A program made the position numbers and the translations under genes. The notes under the pieces are model-generated. The model saw nothing but the letters and a program-made list of their open reading frames with translations, did no database searches and was not told the DNA's origin. Source: Fragum whitleyi (Eukaryota; Mollusca; Bivalvia; Cardiida; Cardiidae). From it: DNA of 64,000 nt. The DNA lies in contig OX411558.1 of assembly GCA_948146395.1 (NCBI GenBank), forward strand, positions 51,159,622 to 51,223,621, read 5' to 3'. Of the stretch, positions 1 through 12,600 are shown one piece after another (the stretch's first letter is position 1; every line of letters starts with the position of its first letter).

Positions 1-228
1 TCTGTCTGTCCGTTTGCAAAAGTTAACCAAAAAACTTGACATTGCCAATATCTTCAAGCCTATTCAAGATACAAGGCTAATATTTGGCATGATTATAGAT
101 ATCAATGATCCACATCCGCTGGTACCAAAGTCAAGGTCATGTGACAAGGTCAAGGTCATCTGTCAAAGTCAAACATTGAAAAAAAAATGCTGTTACGGGG
201 CATTCGTGTTTCACAAACACATCTTGTC
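1..228 (+). mobile_element. HLE4 Helentron-like element, 3' part
   Basis: Tail of an element whose full copy is at 39795-40078: CTGTCTGTCCG microsatellite end, AAGGTCAAGGTCATCTGTCA core, then GGGGCATTC, hairpin GTGTTT/AAACAC and ATCTTGT. The short open frame here is repeat sequence, not a gene. It abuts a MITE-J fragment, consistent with insertion into it. Confidence 0.6.
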
Positions 229-416
229 TTCATTTAAGAAAATGTTTTCTCCCCATTAATACAAACTAAAGGATGACTTTTCTCTTAGATATTCTAGTAC
301 TGTTGCAAGATTTTATCTGGTATTAACTTGTCCACGGACAAGTGGCCTAGAAAAATGTACTTGCCCCAAAGTTGAAAAGCCCGTGTCGGACAAGTCAGGC
401 ATGGGAATTCCACAAC
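229..416 (+). mobile_element. MITE-J (hAT-like) fragment
   Basis: Matches the second half of the complete copy at 44688-45034: AACTTGTCC..GGACAAGTGG, CGGACAAGTCAGGCATGGGA, AATTCCACA, with the terminus degraded. The left half is missing, replaced by HLE4. Confidence 0.6.
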
Positions 417-502
417 TCTGGAGGTTTTAAAGTACCATTTCAAATAAATATTTTGAATCTTTATTTGTAAAATTCAACTTTTAATTGAAAATTCTTTTTC
501 AG

Positions 503-630
503 ATGTGCCAACTCCAAACAGAAAACGTGACTCGGATGAGACAAGATCGTCCAAATCTGGTGTTAGACGTACATCCTCGTCTAGATTGGCTCGAGAGACA
601 AAGGGAGATAAGCAGAAACAGAATGAGGAG
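503..630 (+). CDS. SVIL: SVIL exon 1 of window (phase 1 in, phase 0 out)
   Basis: Begins after the acceptor TTTTTCAG with two bases of a split codon, then encodes 42 residues starting VPTPNRKRDSDETRSSKSG and ending KGDKQKQNEE. The segment is charged and Ser/Arg-rich, with an RRTSSSR basophilic-kinase-type patch, and is predicted disordered. The donor GTATAG at 631 is weaker than consensus. The incoming phase shows that at least one coding exon lies upstream of the window. No domain is recognisable in this exon alone; assignment rests on frame continuity with exons 2 and 3. Confidence 0.7.
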
Positions 631-3600
631 GTATAGATTGAAATGAGTTGTCCCCCTTTGATATTGTCTTTGTTGTTCATTTTCCCTGTTCAAATGACTA
701 ATTCAATTAACACTACAATTTAAGAATAGTTTGTTTTAAAGATATGAATTGAAAGAGTTTTGATTTCTCTGGGTTTAAATTTTAAAACTACTTATATCTT
801 TCTCAAGGAAATTATTAGAATTGTCTCAATTTTGGCAAAGGGGAATAATTGTTTTGAGATCAAAATGTGGAAACTTAGGTTAATACAAACTAACATACAG
901 TCACTTATTTGCTGAGCAATGAATTCTTTGCTATAAATTTATGTAAGGTTACATTAAAGAAAGACATTATTACATGTAAGCAAAAGTCAGTGTCAAAATC
1001 TGATTTATTAAAAATAAAATTCAAAGTTGAATTTAGGTGCTCCAGCTTCTGAAATTCATTATATACCCTGCTACATGAATGAAAGTGATAAAATCATAAT
1101 TAGCTAACTTTGCTTGCATTTTAATTGTTTATTATATGTCAATCAAAAGACAGGATGTATTATATGATTACCTGTGGCTTCCACTTCTTTGTCCGGAGCA
1201 TAACTCTGTCACATTTCGTCTGATTGACTTGAAATGTAGCAGTTATGTTCCTCTATTGATTACAGAGTGCAGTGCACACAAACTGTTACTCTACCTAGCT
1301 TATTTTGGGGGGGGGGGGGGGTTCCCTTTGTTGTTTTACATACTTGGACATCCGGCAGTGTAACGTGCATATCTTGTGACAATTTTCCGCCTTATTTTGA
1401 CTCTTGTCAATAGTTTATGTAGTTTGCATTTTGCTAATTTTTGTTTGCACAATGTTACATTGATAGTTGAAGTAGGTAAACAATGCATTTTGCTAAAGCA
1501 AATTTAGAAAAAAAAATCACTTCATGCAGAAAGGAACAAATCAGTCCTTAACCCTTTGCTGTTTAATCCCTGCTTTTTACGTGTCTGTGATTTTATGATT
1601 GAGAAATCATTGTGAAAAAAGAAGAAATTGCTTCTGACAAGCAATTTCTTCTTTTTCCACACTATTTTCTACCCTACTGAATCGTTATTTTTCAAATTAA
1701 ATCCACTTTAAATTTTCGTCTGCAAAACCTTTGGATTTGGACAGGTCCAAATTTTTTTAAAACAGGAAAGGGTTAAATAACCTCAAACCTTATCCTGCTG
1801 TTTAAGAAACTTGCCTGGGGTCTGCAGACATGCGGTCTGATCCCTAAGTTTACACAATCTTGTTTCTTAGACTGCATTATTATGTGGAAAACTGTAGCCA
1901 AACTGGTTGGAAATCAACGATGTATAATTTGTTTCTAGTTGATTTCACTAGATTTTGTGGATTCTTAGAATTGGCTGAAAAATTGCTTTTATTTCTCAAT
2001 GAAATTCATTTTGATTATGCAGCTGTTTTGTAAGCTTCCACAAAAATTAGTCCCTTAAGAAAACTGCTTCATTGTTGACAAAACTTTACATTTTTGGCTT
2101 CATGGTATTATATTATAAGATATGAAGAGATAATTTATTGATTTCATGGAGGTGTGAAGCTAAAAACCTAATCACACTTATGCGAAAGGAATCTGCTTCC
2201 TATATTCATACGTTGTGAAAATGGTTTTAGTTACACACCTCACTGAAATAAACAAATGATATCTTCATCACTAAAGTGAAAAACAACAACAACAACAAAA
2301 ATAAGTTCAGCAGGATAAGAGTTAGATAGAAGATTTTCAAGTTTTGAGTTGAGATTTAGTATGCTGTAGATTAGGAACAGAATGAATTGAATTTTTAATT
2401 AATGGCTAATTTGATCGAAAACAAATAAAGATGAAAAGAAAAAATGTTGATTGATTACACTTCTTTAGATATATTGTTCTTTTGTGTAAAAGCAGAGGTC
2501 CAAGTTCAGAAAATACCATGAAATTTATTTTTCGACCTCTGCATATTCTGTTAGAATGAGTTGCAGTACTCAAATATAGTCCTAGGGGACTGTAAATATT
2601 AATGTTTAACCCTTGTCATGCTGAATAAAAACCATGGAAAAATCACATTTCAATCAAAGAGCTAATAGCACTGAATACACATATGATAATTGAGAGAAAA
2701 AAAAAAAGAAATTAAGAAAAATTCTGGTTTAAAAAGAAAATCTGGTTGTATAGACTAAGATCAGGCTGCATATATGTGCAGGCTGATCTTTGTCTATAGC
2801 ACCTGCCTACGCAGGAATATTCCGGGTTCAGCATGACAAGGGTTAATATTTAAACGCTCTATGTTTTGCTCAATGACTGGACCTCTGTTTCTCACTGTTT
2901 GTTAGTTAATTAACATTTCACTGTTGTTTTCATTTACATTCACTGTTTGTGTTTTATTTGCATGTCCATTTGTCACAGGTCCTCGATGTTTTTAAACGAC
3001 ATGATCTCGAGGTTTCTAGGTCATGGAAGGGACTGAATCAATCATCTAGCAACTCCGATCAGATCCATGGCAAGCTCTCGCATGACAAGGATGCAAAATA
3101 TTTAAATAATACAGATCGAACAAGTTCTAAATCCATTTTAGACAGTCATTCCGTTCTACCATCAAAGTTTTCAATACCATCGAAAGTAAGTGAATGTTTC
3201 AAGATCACAAAAAGCAACTCTGGAAAAAGGGAGATAAGTCAAAGCTTGATAGGATACTTTCTAAGCAAATATCTTCAATGACAGAGGTAAAAATACGAAA
3301 AAGGGGGGGGGGGGGTGTTAAAGCAGTCTGAAATCGTATTTCTCACTGAAACCATATGTTGTTGGTACTTATTTGAATCGTCTAAACAAGACGATTCAAA
3401 TGAGCACTAATAACACAGTGTTTGTGTAATCATTATTTCAATACTTTGATATAAAAAGCAATGAAACTTAAGTGTTTTAAATACAGCTTGAACAATGGTT
3501 TATTTACAACATTTTGGTCCTTCAATTGAGAATTTTATTATGTAGCTTGTGATAAACAAAAATGCACTAGTTTGAGTTTTCATGCTCTCTTACTGATCCC

Positions 3601-6600
3601 AGACCTCAGCTCTCATCCTTTCTGATTTATTTGTCTCTCACCAATTAGTTGATAATAATAGACCTATGTGGGATAGCAGCTGGAGGCTTGGAGAGAATTT
3701 AATGGTAGTACTGGTGTGAGAAATACCAGGAATTCATTGTTAGATGCTCCAGTCGAACTAAAAGATTGTTGAAAGTAGCGTAAAACCACCTTCAAACAAA
3801 GGGGGGAGGGAAATTTGTTAAACAAACACACCTTCATTTCATATTAAACATGGTACATGTAGCTGCATAGCTAGATATGAAGGCTCAGTAGTTTAGGTGT
3901 GAATTTTCAGTTCTTTTTATGTTACAATTTTGTTTTGCTTAATATTTTTCTAATAACGCTATTTGTTTTCCTGTTATTTATTTCACTCTAACACTTTCTT
4001 CTGAAGAATATTAATTAAAATTATGTTACAGCTCTTTTATTTCCTATATGAATCTTAAATTAAAGTTGATTAAAGTTGCAGTGAATTTTATTATTGTAAG
4101 AAAACTTTAAAAATAAATTGTTCCAATGTTATTTATCTATAATTTATTAATTTTAATATGTAAATGCATCTGTAATGTCAAAGTTAATGTAATGTAAAAT
4201 GAAAAAGATCATTCTTAGTTGAGACAAATTTTTAGTATTTAGCTCCACTGGAGAAAAAAATTCCACATGATTATAAGGTGACTCTTCATCAAAACAAGAA
4301 AAATATTATCATTATCACTATTATTTGTTATTAATATTATCATAATTGATGTTAAGAATGACCTGAACATGTAAATATCTGTTTTACAGGTATCAGCAGC
4401 CATATCCAAGCTGACGGAGGCTAGTGAGAGAAGCAGCCGAGACACTTCACCAACGATAAAGAAAAACAATGACTTGAATTCCCCGAGGGGTATCAAGAGG
4501 GGAACCAACTTTTCCCAGCTCCTTCAAAAATTCTCTGGTTCCGATGCGTCAAGTTCAGAGAAATCCGACACAGATACTCAGTCCCCTATAGGAAGAAAGA
4601 CATTATTACGCAGACAGGAAGCGACCGCGCACAGTAGTGCAAGTAGCGATGATTCTCGTAGGACGCCAGAACGAACTCAAAGTTTACGATTAAAAATGTC
4701 TACCTCCACAAGTTCTGATAAGGACTCTAGTCTTCAGAGATCGTCAAGTTTTAAATCGGATTTCATGAAGCGACAATATAGTCCAGAACCCGAGGGTCGA
4801 AGGAGATTACCAAATACACCATCAGATGAACAGTCTGATAAGCCCTCGCCTGAACTCGCTAAAGTTCTCAACAAAAGAAGCCAAATTGTTGCTAAGCAAC
4901 AAGAAGAAGGGGAAGATATTGAGAGGAGAAAAATTCATGACCGAAAAGTTGAAAAAGCTGATAGATTTTCTTCTGCAGGAAATGATGAAGTTATTGCAGA
5001 TTCGGAAGTGTTACGCATGCTACAATCTCGTCGTAAAGAGACTGACTCGTCAATGGATTATTCATCTGTCTCAGAGGCGGAAAACAAGTCTCAAGTAGAA
5101 TCTCAACAAATCTCACAATCTCAGTCTATAGAGGATATCAAACCAGGTGCCATTCAGTCTGTGAAATCCATGTTTGAAATAAAATCAGATGCTCCGCCCC
5201 CAGTCTTTACCCATAATGCTTCATCAGTAGGTCAGTCGAAACCTCAACAAGAGCGGCCTGATCTTCAAACACAGTCGTCATACGAGAGCAAGGCAACTCT
5301 TGTTCTTTCACCTACATCGAAAGAAATGAAGGACCCTTTTGTCTCTGCACCTCCGTTACAGTCTAAATCTGCCACAAGCGTGGCGAAATTAGACATGTCT
5401 TCCATAGATACTAGTTTAAATATTCTACAATCAGTGACTGACGATAAGTCTAATGTTCACGAACAAATGTCACAAGCAGTGTCTAATGTAAATATATCGT
5501 CACCACGGGAAGTTGTGCAATTCATTAAATCAGTTGAAAGCAATGTTAAACAATCAGAAAATAAACCAGTGTCTTCCGCCAAAATTGATCTGAAAACTGA
5601 CTCGATCACACCAGTTCATGACAAACCAATCAGTGAAGAGAAAAGCGACGAGTACAAAGTGTTCCAACCCACTTTTGAAAAAGAGTTTCGACAATCAAAT
5701 GCTTCGACCTCTACCTCTGGTACGATAGACATTACTAACAAAAGTGAAATAATGCGTAAAATCTCAACAAGGGAGATGACCCCTGAGAGACAATCCACCA
5801 GAAAGACTGGACCAATGAAAGTTCTCTCCCCTATGCCATCTTCACCCTCCACAGGTTTGTTACTTTTTATAGCTCTATGTAAAAAGGCATGGATAAGATG
5901 AAAAAGCCAACTATTCAGAGAACAGGCAACTTGTTTTATTTTCCAAAATTTGTCCAATATTACAAAAGACTTATATATAAGTCTTTATAACCTATAGCAC
6001 TTTTTATGAAAAAATTGCCTGTGATTTATTAAGAGTAGAATCTGATCCAATACAAACAAGCCCTTCTGAGATGCTAATGCATTTTGATGGCTCAGTGCAA
6101 AACAGTTGTAACTGCCTATTAACATATAGGCAGTTACAACTGTTTCTTGCTGAGGCATTGATCAGTTGTTTCTATGACACCTCAGTCTAAGTGTGCTGCT
6201 GAGTTTGTGTGTCTGTACAGAATTTGTCTGGACAATAATTTGATTTAAAATTTAACTCAAACATTTTAAAGATGGATTTCATAAAGATCTCAAACAATTA
6301 TTGATTTAAAGTTGAAGTCAAGTTTTTATCTGGAGCATAACTTCTATAAGCATTCACTCTCTGGTGGTTCTTTGGATAGTCATTTAACCCTTTGCTGTTT
6401 AATCCCTGCTTTTTATGTGCCTGTGATTTTATAATTGAAAAAAACATTGTGAAAAAAGAAGAAATTGCTTCTGACAAGCAATTTCTTCTTTTTCCACACT
6501 ATTTTCTACCCTACTGAATGCTTATTTTTCAAATTAAACCCACTTTGAATTTTTGTCTGCAAAACCTTTGAATTTGGACGGGTCCAAAATTTTGTAAAAC

Positions 6601-9600
6601 AGGAAAGGGTTAACACAAGATTTATGGTTTCTCTATTTTGAGCAGGTTTGACGCGCACAGAGTCTGTTGGTCGCACAGACTCTGAGAGACCGAAGGGCAT
6701 CTTAAAACGGACACCGTCGTTAAAACACACGGGTGTGAGTGTCGATCCAGAACTAGCGGAAGTGTTGATGTCTCGACGGACGAAACATGACGAGATGGAG
6801 GAGGAAGATGCACAGAGAAAACTGACGGTTGAAGAAGAAATTCGGAAAGCAAGGTATGTAGAAAAAAACATTTTGTGGGATCAGCATGAAACAATTGTTA
6901 GTGTGAATTTTTTTTAAGTTGGTTTCATCACTTACGGTAGTGGAACCATAATAGTTCCGCAACATTTTGGAACTTGTGATGATTTCATTAGGAAACCTAA
7001 GTCAACATTGTGAAAGATAATGAGTTCTGAAATGTTGTGGAACTATTACCTATTTGTACCCAAAAACATCCAATATATATCCAATGGCTCAGCGGGAAAC
7101 AGTTGTAACTGCCTATATGATTATAGGCAGTTACAACCAGAAATGCTCCTGACAAGTATGAAGTAATCTATTTGATTGGTGATATACAGAAATGCTCCTG
7201 AAAAGACTGTATTAAGCAATCTGTTTGAGATAGTAAAGTAAAAAAGGTTCATTAGCAGTCAGACATGTTCTTTCCTCTAAGCTGGCAATGTTATCTACCT
7301 GTACCAAGAAACAGTCAATGTTACATGGAACTATTGATGATTATACAGAATTGCTCCTGACATAACAGACTTATTCTTGTATTTAACTTATGGTGAATCT
7401 CTTTTTCTGACTGTATGTTGTTAGACAAAATAAATAATTCTTGATTTATAATTTATATCTCAGTATTTATTTTGAATTTTAACAATCAATGACAATTATT
7501 TGTACTGGGTGTACATTTTGAGTAAGTTCATTTGCAAAAATTATTGTCTTTTAACTATGGTATTGCCTTAAGAAATACTCTGGGAGACTCTGTGTTATTT
7601 GTGGATGGAATTTAATCTTAAGCTCACTACTGACGCTTATTGTCCCGTATTTACGGTAGTGCAGTAAGAATTATTCCTTTCACCTGGAGCCCAGCTTTCT
7701 TGAATACAGTACACAAATTTGAGACAGTATGGTGTATGTTATGTGTCTAGGTGGAACATTCTGTGAGGTGCTGTGTTATTTGTGGATGGAATTACGTTTT
7801 CTGGTAAAATGTTGTACACATGTCTAACAGGATGATGTGGAATTGTGTAAGCCAAATGTTTTTTGTCAGGAAATCTCTGTCTTACATGACATTGTGTTGT
7901 GTTCCAGACAGCCTTGGTCTGTTTAAAGAATCTGTTTGTTATTGGCCAAACCAGGGTTTTAGTTAGACTGGCCTCAGTCGTTTTTGTTAGCATTTTCAGA
8001 TTTTTTTGTTGTTGTTGTTGTAGTTCTAATACATGCCTTGTAAGTGCTGAACAAAAATAATTCTTCTTTTCAGAGACAGGGGACATAATTTGAGATTTTG
8101 TAATGACTGTCACATTAAATTCATCTTGAAAAAAAAACTTTCTAGAAGAGTCTGGCGACCAGACGAAGTTCTAGTCTGTCTTCAATATAGTTTTTGATTA
8201 AAAAAACGGAATGAATACAAAAACTTTCTATATGGAAATTAATGCAATCAATGGATGATAACTCTTGAAGTTATCACTGTTTAAACTTATGATCTTTGAA
8301 TTATCCTACAATGCATGTGGATGTATTTAGTCAATAGAAGGCAGGGCTATTTTTGTAAACAAAAAATAACAAAACACTTTCAATGTTGAAATTGATGAAA
8401 TCAATGGAGGATAATTCTTGAAGTTACCAACATTTAAACTTATGATCATTTGATTTATCCAACAATTTATACAACTGTTTTTTTGCGCTGAGCCATCAAT
8501 TTGAACAAGCATACTTATACTGAAATGAGCATCTTACCCTTCATCAAGTATGAAAGAAAATTTTTTTTTAAAAATTTGATAATGGGGAAAACATGTACAT
8601 GTCATTATTCTGCTTCCATATTGAAACTTATATTGTTGCTTGTTGATTGTTTTGGTCAGTAATTGGAAATTAGACATATGGTATTAATATTGTGTGTAGG
8701 TAACTACCCCTTGTTAAGAATCAGTCACCCAGCTGTGGAGTCCTTCTGATTGTGATCAGTTACCTATAGTTATAACTACTTAGGAGCCCTTAATTAACTG
8801 GTTGTTACTTTCTGAATTCCCATGTTGATTTGGTATAAAATGAATATGAGCATGTGCATGACATTTCCAACAATTGGAAATGTTTATGGCATGTAAACAT
8901 TGAGAGGCCAAGACAGCCTCAAACTGTGAAAATAAAGTTACCTGATTGTCTACAGATTCTTTGAAACCTAATCTATCTTCTAAGCACATAGTTAAGACTC
9001 TGGTCAGACTGTGCAGATGCACAGGCTGGTCAGAGTCTTTGCTTTGTGCATATTGAAATTGTTGGAAATCTCACGCACCGGCTCATATAGTTTTGTCAGT
9101 GGGTAGCCAAACTCTAGTAACTACAAATTCAACAATCTGTAGTTACTATAGTTTGGTCACCCTCAACAGATTTCCAGTTTCATAAGAATGAATTCTGTGA
9201 GATGCAAGACACAGAAGATTCATGACTGCCAGAGCAGGAGGTATTTTGGTTTTAAAATTTAAATATTCTTTAGTCCTTCATTTAGCCACAATATGACCCC
9301 CTTTTAAATTAGATAAAGAATGATTCTTTGACAATTTTGGGGGTCATTTAAAAAAAGGGGGGGGGGGAAATTCAAAGAAACAGGGGGTCATGATATTGAT
9401 GCTCATTTGAAATGTGTCAAGATGATCCAAATGAGTACCCACTACATAAGGTTTCATTGAGAAACAAAGATATTAGACTGGATTTGGGCCCCTTTTCTGG
9501 ATACTTGATAAGGGGAGTCTGTTCTCTACCACCTTTTGTGATTTGGCCAAAATATGATTTACAAGTTTCCAGAAATTAAAATGAATAATGACAAATTTGA

Positions 9601-12600
9601 ACAAGCTGTAGATACAACATTTCTCTTGCCAACTGACAATATTATAGGCTGGACATCACCCGTATTGTCCACCTTGAAAAATAGACTGGATCTGGGCTTT
9701 AAAATTTTTAGCAATTTTATGTCTTTCCAAGTAGTTTAGCATTTTTCAACCTAAGCCAGAATATTCCTGCTTTGGCAGGATGTATAGACAAAGATTAGCT
9801 TGCACATTATGTGTCTTAATACCTCATTATATTCTCTTTACAACAAGAAAATGTAAATTAAAATAACAATATTTTAAATAAATGTTGATCCTCAATTAGA
9901 GTATCCAGTGCTTTCAGCACCTTGATTTTATAAGGCAAGTATGCCAGGTTTTTTGTTCAACATGCCAAGGGTTAAAAGAATGTCAATAGTATAATAATGA
10001 TTTCTAGTTAGTGTAGGTAGACAGGTAGGTCAGATTCAGGTGTTGGCACCGAGATTTGGCACAAAGTCATCAAATAAGGGAAATAGTAGTCACTTCATTC
10101 AATAAGTTTGTGAGGAGGGACCAAAAATTTGTAGCTACAGTTTAGATTTAACCAGAACAAGGATAAAAGAATGTCAATAGTATATTTAATGATCTCTCGT
10201 TAGTGTAGGTAAACAGGTAGGTCAAATTCAGGTGTTGGCACCAAGATTTGGCACAAAGTCATCTAATACAGGAAATAGTAGTCACTTCAAACAGTATATT
10301 TGTTAGAGAGGCAAATCAACATGTTTTAACTACAGTTTGAAAAAGTTTTTATTATGATATTTTGGTTCCCTGCTTAATTATGACTTGGTTACACTCTGAC
10401 TCAAAATGTCATCAGCCTAGTGAAACATCAATAGAAAAGGAAAATTTTTGTCGGATGACCCTAGTTTGCTAAATTCAGCAGTGTTAGTTACAGAGTTATT
10501 GAAATTCATCATTTGCATTTTTGATGATACAAGTAATTGTCATTTGATATCAATGTCAAGGTCACCTTCAAAAGTGAAATCTTTGAAAAAATCAGATTCG
10601 TGTTTCACAATCCTATCTTAATTGTCAATTTCAGGGAAGTGCAGAAAGAAAAATATGTGAGTGGGGAGACCAAGATCAATCTATTTGTTTTTCGTCAAAT
10701 TTTGAGAAAGTTACTCAAGTGAGAATTTAAGACCATCATGGTCCTCTTGTTTCTATTTCAGAGAGTTGCAAGGAGAGAAACATGTGGATGGAGAGACAGA
10801 TCGATCTGTGTCTGTCGCTGAGCGTATCTTTCAGATGACCAATAAGATTGAGGAGGCTAAATCATGTCCCATAACTCCGAGAGCTAGGTCAGGGTTTACA
10901 ACTCCGAAATCTGTACTTTTAGGGTATGTATGAGATGGGATATTATATACTTCTTATGCTGTTTACTGCATATATTTCTGTTTTAAACAAAGCTTTGACG
11001 GACAGTTTAGACCTGAATTCAATCCCTAATGGAGGAACTTAGACTGGCCACAGTCCTTTTTGTTAGCATTTTCAGAAATGTTTTGTTGTAGTTCTATTGC
11101 AAGCCTCTTTAATCCTAATTCATATTAACAAGTGCTGAACTAAAACAAATCTTCTTTTCAGAGACAGGGGACTTAATTGCAACTTATGTAATGACTGACA
11201 CATTTTATTCCCTTTGAAAAAAATAATTTAAAGAAGAGTCTTGGCGGTCAGACTAGGAGGGACACATCCTTTCCAACTAATAAATTGTCATCCACCAATA
11301 GGTTGATATTAAAGACTTAGGTGGGAAAGCAGCTGGAGGCTAAGAAAGGATGTAATGGTAGTAATGCCGTAGAATATATTGTGGGAAATGATGAAATTGC
11401 TTATCACAAGCAATATCTTCATTTCCTGAATTGTTTTCCCAAGGGGTGAAAAAGAAAGCGGGGGGGGAAAAAAGAAGGAAAGTCTTTGTCTCTGTAATAA
11501 TAAGCTATTTGACAATCACTGTTATAATTAAATTTCTTAAGGGTAGTGGACCCATAATAGTTCTGCAGTATTTCGTCGGAACTCATGATCTTATACAATG
11601 TTAACCGAGGTTTCCTGATGAAAATCTTGTGGAAACCCATTAGTTAACACTATTAGATTTAATGAATTTTGAGATGTTGCCGATCTGTTACAGGTTTGCC
11701 TGTCTGTTACAGGTCCACTACCTTAAGACAAAGTATCTTCCGATCATTTAAAGAAAAAACTTTTTTAATATAAAAAACAAGAAATTTTATTGAAGGGCTT
11801 GATGGTATGAAAGTGATTTTCAGAGTTAGAATTTACTTTCACATATTTTAGAGATTATCTGTAATTTACCTGTACATAATTCAGGGTTTATCAGTTATTT
11901 ACTTGATCATTAGAAATGTTCTTCTCCACCCTGATGCCAAATTGTGGAATTTTATTCTTGAATTAACTTCAACCTTTTAGTATAAGACATGATTTGAACA
12001 AAATTGATTTCAAGATGGCCCTTTTATAATTTGGAAAAAGCCTGACCCATATCAAGACTGAAGAAGAAATCAATTTTAATTCAAGAGGTCAGAGCATGAC
12101 TATTGTAAATGCCTATTAATTCATAATTTTTGAAGGGCCATTGTAACACTTTTGTAAGTGCCTATATATTTATAGACACTTACAATAGTGTTCCACTGAC
12201 CCCTCAATATAAACTTACAATAGTTTAGCACTGACCAATAGATTGAAACTAATAAAATTCTTGATTAAAGCTAAAGGCCTACATATTTAACTCACTGAAT
12301 TAACTTTATCTGTTTGATTTTGAATTTTATTGAAACTTAGAATTTTATAGTCAGGACTTGACTTTACAAAGTAAACATGGTCTCTCTTCAACTCATATTT
12401 GTAGTTAACTATCAAAAAAGATAGCATCAGTCTGTGAATTTGTTGAAAGTTTGTTTGCCAAAGAATCTGGGATTTAATTTCAAAAATACTGTTGGTAGTT
12501 TTGGGTGAACAGTTTCGGATTTTTTCCATGAATTTCTCTATATTCCAAGGTATATACCTAAAGCTAGTTAAGCTATCAAGGAATTTTAAGGGTTTGGTTT

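Noticed and set aside
4474..4476. Start codon for exon 3
   Set aside because: It is TTG (Leu) and the frame is open upstream to the acceptor at 4389; exon 3 is internal.
7739..8113. Minus-strand 124-codon frame with poly-Gln
   Set aside because: Overlaps a dispersed repeat shared with 11035-11255; Gln run is the (TTG)5 microsatellite; the second copy does not preserve the frame.
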